Source of the DNA: a virus
Length of the DNA stretch: 64,000 nt
Reading direction: 5' to 3' (one strand)
IMG/VR virus record: IMGVR_UViG_3300010883_027406
Span: 21,365 to 85,364 of that record
Below the pieces are notes generated by a model. That model worked only from the letters and a program-made list of their open reading frames with translations. It was not told the origin of the DNA and made no database searches. The position numbers and the translations under genes are program-made. Positions within the stretch are counted from its first letter, which is position 1, and every line of letters begins with the position of its first letter. Below are positions 24,728 through 33,325 of this stretch, piece by piece.

Positions 24728-25296
24728 CAAAAAAAATTGTTCATCCTAGAAATGTCCCCTCGAAGCATGACTACTATATGGGACAGGCTTTTTGGGCTTC
24801 ATCTAGATCAAAAGATCCTCGGACTCAATGTGGGGCGGTAATAGTTAGTGATGAAAATCGTCCTCTGGGTATGGGATATAATGGCCCGCCTAAAAAAATT
24901 GATGATTCTAAAATGGATTGGGGACGAAAAAACGAGACAAAACATACTGCTTTGGATCGTGCGGGAAAGTACCCATTGATTAAGCACGCAGAAGAGAATG
25001 CCATTAAATATTCGTCCGAATGCCTTTCAGGGGCGACGTTATATGTTACTGGTCCACCGTGTTCTAATTGTATGTTAAGTATTGTTGACGAGGAAATTTC
25101 AAAAGTGATTTATTTTCCTTATTTGTCCTCAGATTCGGGTTCTATGTTGGCCGATAGTGATGACTGGGAGATATGTCAAGATATTGCTCGGTTGGGGCAT
25201 GTTGGGATTGTTGCTTTTGAAGGCAATTTAAATTGGATGCGGGATCAAATGGAAATGTTCAACAACATGGGCATATTTAAGAGTCTTAAAAATTAG
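24724..25296 (+). CDS. dCMP deaminase family protein
   Basis: The 190-residue zinc deaminase has HAEENAI (zinc His and catalytic Glu) and PPCSNC (two zinc Cys), plus RSKDPRTQCGAVIV near the N-terminus, as in dCMP deaminases. The enzyme supplies dUMP for thymidylate synthesis and is common in T4-like phages. The GTG start overlaps the upstream TGA. No thymidylate synthase is in the window. Confidence 0.9.
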   Translation: MTKKIVHPRNVPSKHDYYMGQAFWASSRSKDPRTQCGAVIVSDENRPLGMGYNGPPKKIDDSKMDWGRKNETKHTALDRAGKYPLIKHAEENAIKYSSECLSGATLYVTGPPCSNCMLSIVDEEISKVIYFPYLSSDSGSMLADSDDWEICQDIARLGHVGIVAFEGNLNWMRDQMEMFNNMGIFKSLKN

Positions 25297-25323
25297 AAGT
25301 TATTCATTGCTATATATAATAGC

Positions 25324-26688
25324 ATGATTAACTATCCATCGAATACCTCTGGTAGCTGCAATAATAAAACGGGTTGTCCTACAACTTCGTATTGCCCTGA
25401 TTTTCAAATTAAAAGGTTTGATACCAAGCCTTCATTCAAGGTGTCTCTTGTAGACTGTAAAGGCCCTTTGAACATTCATGGGCTTATCGCAGAAGCCAAT
25501 ATGTGGGCTGAGGCCAAGTTAAAGAGCGCACTCACAGCAGGCACCCAAGCGACAGGCACAGTCACTATTGTTGAAGAAGCAAATTTGGTTGCAACCACTC
25601 ATTATATTACCATTACTACGACTGACGGAACTGTAATAACGGCAACAGTTACAGCAAATGGAGGAGCTACCACAACCACTAATACAAATTCTCCAACTTG
25701 GGCAATAGTGGATGCCAGCGAAGCCTCTACTGCTGTTAATTTGGCAACTTGTTTAAATGCCAATTCTAAATTGATTGCTACTGCCAGCAATGGAGTGGTG
25801 ACAATAACACAACTTGCTTCTGGTACTGCTGGAAATGCAGCTATTGCTTTGACCGATCCTGCTGCTGGTATGTCTAAAGTTGATTTTACAGGAGGAGTAG
25901 ATCCTAGTCTTTCTTTAAGTTTGGCTGATAATATTGGTTTTGAACAGGTAATGGTTGGCGATGTCATAATTATGGAACGTGCTCGACGGCCTGAGCACAT
26001 GTTGGTAAAGGCCTTTGATGAAACAAATAGTTTGATTAGCGTCCAAAGGTCTTATAACGACACAGAGGCTTTTGCATGGAAGAAGGGTTCCAAATTAAAA
26101 ATATTTAGAGTTTTAAATTCTTCTGCTGATGTTGAGTTGGTTTTTGAAGATGTTATTCAAGTAGATGGAACTTCAAAAAGCACTCTTGTTGAGGCCGATG
26201 TCCTTTATGATTGGAAAGCCAATGACACTTGCTTGTCTGGTTGCTATTTATTTGAATTTAAATTGATTAAAATGCAGGAGATATTATACTTTTTGCAAGG
26301 AGGAAGTTGGGCGGGAGAAACTCATCAAGTATCCGGTGTATATTATACGGGTACCTCCGCAACAGATAGTTCTGTTCCGTTGTCGTATGATCCTGAAACG
26401 GGAACTTTTTTGCTTCCTTCTACTCAATGGACTGGAAACAATCATGTGGTTGATCCAGATTATAAGACGGGCACATCAGAAAATGATGGATCGGTCGTAT
26501 TAAACACGACTGGAGTTGAATCTGATAATTCTGTAGTATATGGCCAAGCCTTTACTGATTCGTCATTTGCGGTGACTGATTTTGGCTGTGGTCTTTCGGA
26601 TGGGGTAGAATGGGTGCGCAGTTACCCCAAAAATAAGGAAGGTTTTTTTGTTGAAATAACAAGTTCGCCAATTTCGGAGAACTATTAA
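25324..26688 (+). CDS. Putative virion structural protein with GMSKxDFTGG domain
   Basis: A 454-residue beta-rich protein. After a Cys-rich N-terminal segment it carries a Thr/Val-rich domain (residues about 75-197) ending VTITQLASGTAGNAAIALTD and GMSKVDFTGG. The same domain occurs three times in the 1217-residue protein at 41003, which suggests both are parts of the same virion structure (tail or fibre). The second half has repeated YYTGTSATDSSV / YKTGTSENDGSV strands. TATATATAAT ends three bases before the ATG. No assembly role can be assigned. Confidence 0.65.
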   Translation: MINYPSNTSGSCNNKTGCPTTSYCPDFQIKRFDTKPSFKVSLVDCKGPLNIHGLIAEANMWAEAKLKSALTAGTQATGTVTIVEEANLVATTHYITITTTDGTVITATVTANGGATTTTNTNSPTWAIVDASEASTAVNLATCLNANSKLIATASNGVVTITQLASGTAGNAAIALTDPAAGMSKVDFTGGVDPSLSLSLADNIGFEQVMVGDVIIMERARRPEHMLVKAFDETNSLISVQRSYNDTEAFAWKKGSKLKIFRVLNSSADVELVFEDVIQVDGTSKSTLVEADVLYDWKANDTCLSGCYLFEFKLIKMQEILYFLQGGSWAGETHQVSGVYYTGTSATDSSVPLSYDPETGTFLLPSTQWTGNNHVVDPDYKTGTSENDGSVVLNTTGVESDNSVVYGQAFTDSSFAVTDFGCGLSDGVEWVRSYPKNKEGFFVEITSSPISENY

Positions 26689-26706
26689 TATTAACTTGGA
26701 GGATAG

Positions 26707-28332
26707 ATGCCTTCCGTATCTGATTTTTTAATCGAGCGGCTAGAGAACGCTAAGGTCGGGCATGTCTTTGGTCTGCCTGGGGATTATGTATTAAATTTTT
26801 ACAATAAGCTTTCCAAGTCTAAAGATATAAATCTTATAAATACAACCGATGAAAGCCATGCTGGATTTGCTGCTGACGCTTATTCTCGGATTAAAGGAAT
26901 TGGCTGTGTTTGTGTGACTTATAGCGTTGGTGGATTGAAGGTAGTTAACGCCACCGCTTGTGCCTTTGCTGAGAAATCTCCATTGATAGTTATATGTGGG
27001 TCTCCTGGGGTTAAGGAGCGTGAGAGCGGAGTTCTTTTGCATCATATGGTTAGAAGTTTTGAGAGTCAAAAAGAAGTATTTGACAACATAACATGTGCAA
27101 GTGTAGTTCTAGACAATCCTGCGACTGCTGGTTACGAAATTGATAGGGTTTTCGAGGCTCTTCATTATTACAAGCAACCAATATACATTGAGCTTCCACG
27201 AGATATAGCCGACAAGCCAATTGGGTATGATGTCAAGCTTGGAACTCCTAAATCCCCTGAAAGTGATGTTCAGAATTTAAATGAATCTCTTGAGGAGGTT
27301 GTTGATTGGATTGAGGGTGCTGAAAATCCTGTTATTTTAGCCGGTGTTGAACTTGCTCGTTTTGGCCTTGGAAAGGAATTGGTTCGATTCGCAGAGAAGA
27401 CCAATATACCCATCGCAAGCACATTATTGAGCAAGTCAGTAATAAGTGAAACTCACCCTTTGTTTTTAGGAGTTTATGCAGGCAACACTAGTGAACAATT
27501 GGTTAAAGAGTCCGTTGAAAATTCTGATTGTCTTTTAATGTTTGGAGCAATGTTGACTGATATGACGCTTGGTTTTATGCCATCCAAGTTCAAAAAAAGG
27601 AGAACGGTTTCTTGCTCTATTGATTCTTTGAAAGTTAAAAATCATGTTTATACAGATGTTGTTTTTGAGGATTTTGTTTGTGGTTTGTTTAAATCTGAAA
27701 TAACTAAAAAGCCCAACCCTGACGTTCCTAAGATTAAAGTTAAAAAATATAAATCTGTGAAAAACAATGCTTTGACTTCAACTAGAATTTTTGAAAAAAT
27801 AGGTTCTATTCTTGACGAAAACATGGCAATAGTTTGCGATATAGGCAATTCTTTGTTTGGTGCAATTGATTTAAGAGTCCACCACAGCAATCAATTTCTT
27901 TCACCTGCTTTTTATACTTCTATGGGATTTGCCATACCTGGCATTCTTGGACTGGGGATGGCTGCTCCTAATTATAGGGCAATTGCGATATTGGGGGACG
28001 GTGCATTTCAAATGTCATGCACAGAGTTGAGTACTTGTATTGACAATGATCTTAATCCTATTATTATCGTTCTTAATAATGGGGGGTATACAACAGAAAG
28101 ATTTTTGTTGGACGGTCCTTTTAATGACATTAGAAATTGGGAATATCATAAAATAACTGAAATGTTAAATGGTGGCGATGGAGTAAAGATAGAGACGGAA
28201 GGTGACTTGGACAAAGCGTTTGAGCAAGCTTTGGCAAGCAAAGAGCTTTTTATAATTAATGCTATTGTTGACCCTAAAGATATTTCCCCTGCCTTAGAAA
28301 GAATGGCAAAAGGTTTATCTAAGAGGGTGTGA
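26707..28332 (+). CDS. ThDP-dependent decarboxylase of the pyruvate/indolepyruvate decarboxylase family
   Basis: A 541-residue thiamine-diphosphate enzyme. N-terminal features are VFGLPGDYVLNFYNKL, the catalytic Glu in TTDESHAGFAADAYSR, and LLHHMV with the adjacent His pair (112-113) that marks decarboxylases of this family. The C-terminal ThDP motif begins GDGAFQMSCTELST and ends NNGGYTTERF. GLGMAAPNYRAIAILGDG fits too. Family members decarboxylate pyruvate, indolepyruvate, phenylpyruvate or branched 2-oxo acids; the substrate cannot be decided by eye. AGGAGGA-like SD precedes the start. Confidence 0.88.
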   Translation: MPSVSDFLIERLENAKVGHVFGLPGDYVLNFYNKLSKSKDINLINTTDESHAGFAADAYSRIKGIGCVCVTYSVGGLKVVNATACAFAEKSPLIVICGSPGVKERESGVLLHHMVRSFESQKEVFDNITCASVVLDNPATAGYEIDRVFEALHYYKQPIYIELPRDIADKPIGYDVKLGTPKSPESDVQNLNESLEEVVDWIEGAENPVILAGVELARFGLGKELVRFAEKTNIPIASTLLSKSVISETHPLFLGVYAGNTSEQLVKESVENSDCLLMFGAMLTDMTLGFMPSKFKKRRTVSCSIDSLKVKNHVYTDVVFEDFVCGLFKSEITKKPNPDVPKIKVKKYKSVKNNALTSTRIFEKIGSILDENMAIVCDIGNSLFGAIDLRVHHSNQFLSPAFYTSMGFAIPGILGLGMAAPNYRAIAILGDGAFQMSCTELSTCIDNDLNPIIIVLNNGGYTTERFLLDGPFNDIRNWEYHKITEMLNGGDGVKIETEGDLDKAFEQALASKELFIINAIVDPKDISPALERMAKGLSKRV

Positions 28333-28349
28333 ATTAATGGAGATTTACG

Positions 28350-29615
28350 ATGCAGTTTATTAAGCTGTATAATAAAATAACCTCATCAACTAAAAAGTCT
28401 AAGAAAATCAAAAAAAATGTTTTTTTAAATATTTTAGATGATTTTAATTATTCTTTTTATGAGAAGATTTTAAGTAAAGAAGAATTTCTTAGATTTTATA
28501 ATTTTTTTTCTGAAATTGATGTAGATCATCCCCATTTAGAGGAATTGTTCTCACCAGTTTTGGATGATTTAAATCGAATGCACGATCTTTATGTTGCATT
28601 AAACGAACTGAATAAATGTCGCCCAACTGACTTAGATTTGTTTTTTGAATTTTGTCGGTATATTAAAACCAAAAATCGTTGGTTTGAAGTTTTAAAAAAA
28701 ATAGATTCTCCATCTGTTAATCTTCTCAATATGCGATTTGTTTCGTGTAATAAAAAAAGAAATAATCTGAGACAAAATAAAAAGGTTCAAAGCATATCTT
28801 TATCAACATTGCTTTCAAGAGATTTTAGCGAATGGCAGAGTGTCTCCTCTAATTTTGATTTTTTTCATATTAATGGAAAACATTATGAGATGTATTTGTC
28901 TAAAGCCAAATCAAAAGCAAGTGTCTACGACAGGTTGGGATGTCAGTTTCTAGGGGATGAGGTAAGGAAAAATGCTAAAACTTTTGAAAACTTATATGGA
29001 GTTACAAATCATGGTTTTAGAAGAATAACTATGACTTCGGCAGCGGCTATATTGGCAAAAACTCATTCTTATGAATACGCTCCTTTTAAATCGTCAAACA
29101 CAGAGTTGACGAACGCCTTGTCGTCCAGCGAAATGATTGCTTCGATTAATGTATTTAAGTCTAAGCGATTTTTAGAAATCTTAAACAATATAGTTAATTT
29201 ATATTGTTCTCAAGTTGCTGCCAATGACGGAGTGATCGACCATAGCCTATTAAAACCTTTATCTTACTTAGAATCTGAACTCTATACGACAACCTTAGAA
29301 TCTGAACTCTATCCGACAACCGAAAGCTGCGAGTATAGCCCCAGATCGTATCCTTTGCATGATTTTTGGCCGTTGGCTAGCAAGAAAGTTAAAAATATCA
29401 TAAATCTTTTAGAATCTCATCCCGCTACGGGGGGTAGGGCTATTTTTGATAGTTATCGTGTTATAACTCCTAGTTTTTTTTTGAAATTTCCTGGATCGCA
29501 CGCTCAGTTAAGTAAGAAGTTAACGGATTTCGTTTTAACCATAAGTGAAATTATAAATCCTATAATTCTTGGTGAAAAAAATGGGAAATGTTACTTTGTA
29601 AGTTATTGGCATTGA
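28350..29615 (+). CDS. Unknown 421-residue protein
   Basis: No family is recognised. It is Phe/Leu/Asn-rich and looks alpha-helical, with a basic N-terminus (TKKSKKIKKN). A short duplicated stretch LESELYTTT-LESELYPTT (DNA about 29270-29320) marks a recent 27-base tandem duplication. The gene lies between the decarboxylase and the IscA-like gene, without overlap. Confidence 0.6.
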   Translation: MQFIKLYNKITSSTKKSKKIKKNVFLNILDDFNYSFYEKILSKEEFLRFYNFFSEIDVDHPHLEELFSPVLDDLNRMHDLYVALNELNKCRPTDLDLFFEFCRYIKTKNRWFEVLKKIDSPSVNLLNMRFVSCNKKRNNLRQNKKVQSISLSTLLSRDFSEWQSVSSNFDFFHINGKHYEMYLSKAKSKASVYDRLGCQFLGDEVRKNAKTFENLYGVTNHGFRRITMTSAAAILAKTHSYEYAPFKSSNTELTNALSSSEMIASINVFKSKRFLEILNNIVNLYCSQVAANDGVIDHSLLKPLSYLESELYTTTLESELYPTTESCEYSPRSYPLHDFWPLASKKVKNIINLLESHPATGGRAIFDSYRVITPSFFLKFPGSHAQLSKKLTDFVLTISEIINPIILGEKNGKCYFVSYWH

Positions 29616-29634
29616 TAAAAATTAGGGGTTAAAT

Positions 29635-30051
29635 ATGTTTCCTGTAGAAATATCCGAGAAGGCTGCATCTGAAATAAAAAAAGTAATGGAAGAGCAATCT
29701 TTAGAAAATTCTGCCCTTCGTATCGGACTTCAAGGTGGCGGCTGCTCTGGATTTCAGTATCTTCTTAATTTTATAAAAGAAGAAGAGGCGTCTGAGGATG
29801 AAGATTATGTTGATCAACAAGGAGATATTAAAGTTGTTGTCGATAAAAAGAGTGCAACCTATTTGCAAGGGACAGTCATAGACTTTTATAGCGGAATTGA
29901 TAAGCGTGGGTTTGTTTTTAACAATCCAGGCGCTGCCAAGTCTTGCGGATGTGGGTCAAGTTTTTCTCCTAAGGAGTCTGGTGATGGTAGTGATGGTGCT
30001 GAGTCTGGCGGTTGTGGAACCGGCGGTTGTAGCACAGGTGGTTGCGGATGA
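29635..30051 (+). CDS. IscA/HesB-type Fe-S carrier with Gly/Cys tail
   Basis: A-type iron-sulfur carrier with the three conserved Cys: one in GGGCSGFQY and two in SCGCGSSF. The family is about 105-120 residues; here an additional tail of about 25 residues reads GGCGTGGCSTGGCG, giving three more Cys. HesB/IscA-like genes are known in cyanophages and other marine phages. It may deliver Fe-S clusters to phage or host enzymes; the extra Cys tail may bind metal. Confidence 0.87.
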   Translation: MFPVEISEKAASEIKKVMEEQSLENSALRIGLQGGGCSGFQYLLNFIKEEEASEDEDYVDQQGDIKVVVDKKSATYLQGTVIDFYSGIDKRGFVFNNPGAAKSCGCGSSFSPKESGDGSDGAESGGCGTGGCSTGGCG

Positions 30052-30088
30052 TGGTAAAACGAATCGTTTGAATGTTGAGGATTAAAAA

Positions 30089-31612
30089 ATGTATATCGGT
30101 ATGAATTATGTTAATGGCGAATTTTTGCCAAATCGTTCTGACTTTTCTGTCAGTAGCCCAGCCAATGGAAGTCATTTAGGTGAATTTCCTTTAACTAGGA
30201 AAGGTGAAGTTTCTGATGCCGTAGCTGTTGCGAAACAGTCTTTTAAAAGTTGGAAACATGTCAGTAGAGTTAATCGGGCTGATCTTTTTGATAGATTATC
30301 TCAATTGATTAAGAGAGATACTTCTGCGTTGGCGGATGTTATTTCCTATGAAACAGGTAAAAACAGAAATGAATCATATGCCGAAGTGATAGAGTCCTTG
30401 CATATGTGTCAGTATGTTGCGGGATCAGGGAGACTTCCATATGGAAAGTTGGTTGGTTCCGAGTTGGCAAGTAAATCAGCAAGGGTTTTTCGCAAGCCCA
30501 AAGGTGTTGTGGCAGTAATTTCTCCATGGAATTTTCCATTGGCCATTGGTTCTTTTTGGTCTGCGGCACCTGCAATTGCAGAGGGCAATTGTGTGGTACA
30601 CAAGCCTAGCGAATTAACGCCAATGACATCGCAAATGGCGGCCAAATTGTATGGTGAAGCTGGGTTCCCTGATGGGGTTTATAATTTGATACACGGTGCG
30701 GAAGAAACAGGTAAAAATTTAGTTTCTAATCATGATGTCTCTTGCATATTATTCACAGGCAGTGCGGAAGTAGGACAGGAGATAAGAAAACATTGTGCGA
30801 CAACATGGCATAAGACCTGTTCTTGTGAGATGGGCAGCAAATCAGCCACGATGGTTTTTGAAGATGGGAATTTTGATCTTGCCACAGAAGTTTCTGTAGC
30901 CAGTGCATTTAAATTGTCGGGACAAAGATGTGTTTCTTCAAGCAGAATATTAATTCAAAGAAGTATTTATGATAAGTTTTGTTCTGCCTTTGCTAAGGCA
31001 GCATCTCAACTCCGCACAGGAGATGTGTTTTTAGATGATGATGTATATTATGGGCCTTTAATTTCTCATGATGCTTTGGAGAAAGTTGAAAGTTATAATT
31101 CTCAAGTTAGATCTGCAAGTGAATCTAGTGAAGATGTTAATGTTCTTTTGGACAGCCGAGACGGTCACTTTCAAACATCCGATGGTAATTTCTTGTCGCC
31201 ATTCGTTTATCAAGCAGAATGGTGGAATGATGTTGATGAATTAGGATGCAAGGCGTGCACAAGATCTTATTTGAAAGAAGAGGTGTTTGGGCCTCATGTG
31301 GCGTTGGTTCCTTTTGATGATTTGAATGATGCCATTAAAATTTATAATGACACCCCATATGGATTGGCTTTGGGGGCTGTCACCGACGATTTTAGAAAAC
31401 ATCGCATTCTTGAGGAAGAATGTAATACTGGCATGTTGTACATCAATGGTGGTAGCATTGCCGCAGAGAGTCATTTGCCGTTTGGAGGTATTGGAAAAAG
31501 CGGCAATGGCTGGAAGTCTGCCGCAGGTACATATCAGGCGGTCACAGAAGAAATATCTGTTACTACTAACTATGAAAAAGAAGTTGAGTGGGCACAGGGG
31601 ATGAAAAGCTAA
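30089..31612 (+). CDS. NAD(P)-dependent aldehyde dehydrogenase
   Basis: A 507-residue aldehyde dehydrogenase: VISPWNFPLAIG (cofactor-binding), FTGSAEVGQEI, the catalytic Glu 247 in CEMGSKSA, the catalytic Cys 281 in SGQRCVSSSR, EEVFGPHVALVPFDD and PFGGIGKSGNG. The length and catalytic residues are normal. Substrate is not set by sequence; two genes upstream is a ThDP decarboxylase whose aldehyde product could feed it. The stop overlaps the next gene's start as TAATG. Confidence 0.93.
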   Translation: MYIGMNYVNGEFLPNRSDFSVSSPANGSHLGEFPLTRKGEVSDAVAVAKQSFKSWKHVSRVNRADLFDRLSQLIKRDTSALADVISYETGKNRNESYAEVIESLHMCQYVAGSGRLPYGKLVGSELASKSARVFRKPKGVVAVISPWNFPLAIGSFWSAAPAIAEGNCVVHKPSELTPMTSQMAAKLYGEAGFPDGVYNLIHGAEETGKNLVSNHDVSCILFTGSAEVGQEIRKHCATTWHKTCSCEMGSKSATMVFEDGNFDLATEVSVASAFKLSGQRCVSSSRILIQRSIYDKFCSAFAKAASQLRTGDVFLDDDVYYGPLISHDALEKVESYNSQVRSASESSEDVNVLLDSRDGHFQTSDGNFLSPFVYQAEWWNDVDELGCKACTRSYLKEEVFGPHVALVPFDDLNDAIKIYNDTPYGLALGAVTDDFRKHRILEEECNTGMLYINGGSIAAESHLPFGGIGKSGNGWKSAAGTYQAVTEEISVTTNYEKEVEWAQGMKS

Positions 31613-32544
31613 TGAAAAATATTGGTATAATTGGGCAAGGATTTGTTGGCACGGCGATTCGTGATGGATTGGTGCATGCTTTTGATGTAGTGACTTATGA
31701 TAAAAAATATCCTGATCCTACTGTAAGGGTTTGGCCAAAAAAACAGACTGTTGTTCATTATGAAGAAGATGTTGAATCTTATTCGTGTCCAACTAAAGAT
31801 AAAAACCCTATAAAGAAAATCGTTGAAGATGTTGATGGGCCAATTTTCGTTGCGGTACCAACTCCTATGAAGAAGGATGCTACTTGTGACTTAAGCATTG
31901 TTGAATCTGTTGTTTCTGAGTTAGATAGCCTTGGCGAGTCTGTTGGCAAGAAAATTGTTGTTGTAATTAAATCTACGGTCATTCCAGGCACGACCGAGGC
32001 GTTTAATAAAAAATATAAAAATGTTTATGTTTGTTACAACCCAGAGTTCCTAGTTGAAAAAACAGCGTTAGAAGATTTTAAATCACAGGATAGAATCATT
32101 GTCGGTGGGCCTAGGAAGGCAACAAAAGTCATAAAGCAATTGTATGCAACTGCTTATCCCAATGTTCCGGTGACCAAGACTAGTTCCACAATAGCAGAGC
32201 TAGTCAAATATACTACAAATTGTTTTTTAGCAACTAAGGTTTCTTTTGCTAATGAAATTAAGCAAGTTTGTGATTCTTTGGATGTAGATTATGACAAGGT
32301 AGTAGAATATGCAGTCAAAGATAAAAGATTGGGTAGCTCTCATTGGTCTGTGCCTGGTCCTGATGGAAAAATGGGTTTTGGGGGGTCTTGTTTTCCGAAA
32401 GATTTAAATGCCTTATTGTCTAAGGCATATGAACTTGATGTAAAATGCAACACACTTTATGGCGCATGGTTAACTAATTTAGAAGTACGTCCTGAAAAGG
32501 ATTGGGAAAACTTGATTGGCCGTGCAGTTTCAGAAAGAGATTAG
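31612..32544 (+). CDS. UDP-glucose/GDP-mannose dehydrogenase family protein, shortened
   Basis: The N-terminus has a Rossmann motif GIIGQGFVGTAI, then VAVPTPMKKDATCDLS, NPEFLVEKTA and the catalytic GFGGSCFPKDL with its Cys. This fits nucleotide-sugar dehydrogenases (uronic acid formation). At 310 residues it lacks most of the C-terminal nucleotide-sugar domain of the roughly 430-residue family. ATG 31612 overlaps the upstream TAA as TAATG. Confidence 0.87.
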   Translation: MKNIGIIGQGFVGTAIRDGLVHAFDVVTYDKKYPDPTVRVWPKKQTVVHYEEDVESYSCPTKDKNPIKKIVEDVDGPIFVAVPTPMKKDATCDLSIVESVVSELDSLGESVGKKIVVVIKSTVIPGTTEAFNKKYKNVYVCYNPEFLVEKTALEDFKSQDRIIVGGPRKATKVIKQLYATAYPNVPVTKTSSTIAELVKYTTNCFLATKVSFANEIKQVCDSLDVDYDKVVEYAVKDKRLGSSHWSVPGPDGKMGFGGSCFPKDLNALLSKAYELDVKCNTLYGAWLTNLEVRPEKDWENLIGRAVSERD

Positions 32545-32546
32545 TT

Positions 32547-32993
32547 ATGCCTAATAAATTTTATTATTTTGAAGAGAAGGATTTAGTGGATATTCTTGAC
32601 AAGGTTTATGAAGAGGGGTGGAGTGGCTCGTTGGAACTTAAAGAATCTTTTATTTCCGACATATTAAAAGAGCATTGCAAAGAACCAGAGGTTTCTATAA
32701 AATCAAATGTCATCGAGGACGGTGAAACTAGAATTTACGAGACGACTTCGATAACAACTGAATATTTTAATAATCCACAAATGTTACTTAATTTTGAAGA
32801 TGTGGATTATAGAAGTAATGACATTCGAATGGATGCGAAAGACATTAATCAGTTTACCGCCATAGCAGGTTCTTGGCCTACGGATACGTTCTGGACTGAT
32901 ACTAAGACTGATACTATGAAACCGCAGTCTTCTTGGGAAGAGTTTCATTCTGACGGAATTAACAACTTAAACAATCAATGGAGAATAAAATGA
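32547..32993 (+). CDS. Unknown 148-residue protein
   Basis: The start at 32547 (MPNKFYYFEEKDLVD) is two bases after the upstream stop; a start 45 bases earlier would overlap it. The sequence is acidic with many Asp/Thr in the second half (WTDTKTDTMKPQSSWEEF). No family is recognised. The stop overlaps the GroES-like start as ATGA. Confidence 0.6.
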   Translation: MPNKFYYFEEKDLVDILDKVYEEGWSGSLELKESFISDILKEHCKEPEVSIKSNVIEDGETRIYETTSITTEYFNNPQMLLNFEDVDYRSNDIRMDAKDINQFTAIAGSWPTDTFWTDTKTDTMKPQSSWEEFHSDGINNLNNQWRIK

Positions 32994-33325
32994 GTAATCT
33001 GACGGATGCTGAAGGCAATGTGTTGAGTAACGTTCCTTCAATTAAGAATATTGTACCAACGGGGAGAGGCGTTTTAGTGGAGATGCTTACGGCGCAAGAG
33101 GCGTTAGGAACATCTTTGGTTGTTCAAGACGATGTGCAACTGGGCGCTCCTCAGGCGTACATTTTGCATATGGGGCCACATGTTGAAGGTAAAGACTTTG
33201 GCATGAAGGTTGGTGATCGTGTCCTCTTGCAGGGAACTTTTGTGCCTCTTCCTGAGTATGATGATAGTCATCGTCCTAAAGGCATTGTGCAGCCTGAGAA
33301 CATTAAGGCTATTATTGAAGAATAA
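32990..33325 (+). CDS. groES: GroES-like co-chaperonin
   Basis: The 111-residue protein follows GroES: PTGRGVLVEM, then a mobile-loop region LGTSLVVQDDVQLG, AYILHMGPHVEG, MKVGDRVLLQG and PENIKAIIEE. Phage co-chaperonins such as T4 gp31 replace host GroES so that GroEL can fold the large capsid protein. No GroEL lies in the window. The start at 32990 overlaps the upstream stop as ATGA; the stop overlaps the DnaJ start. Confidence 0.85.
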   Translation: MSNLTDAEGNVLSNVPSIKNIVPTGRGVLVEMLTAQEALGTSLVVQDDVQLGAPQAYILHMGPHVEGKDFGMKVGDRVLLQGTFVPLPEYDDSHRPKGIVQPENIKAIIEE

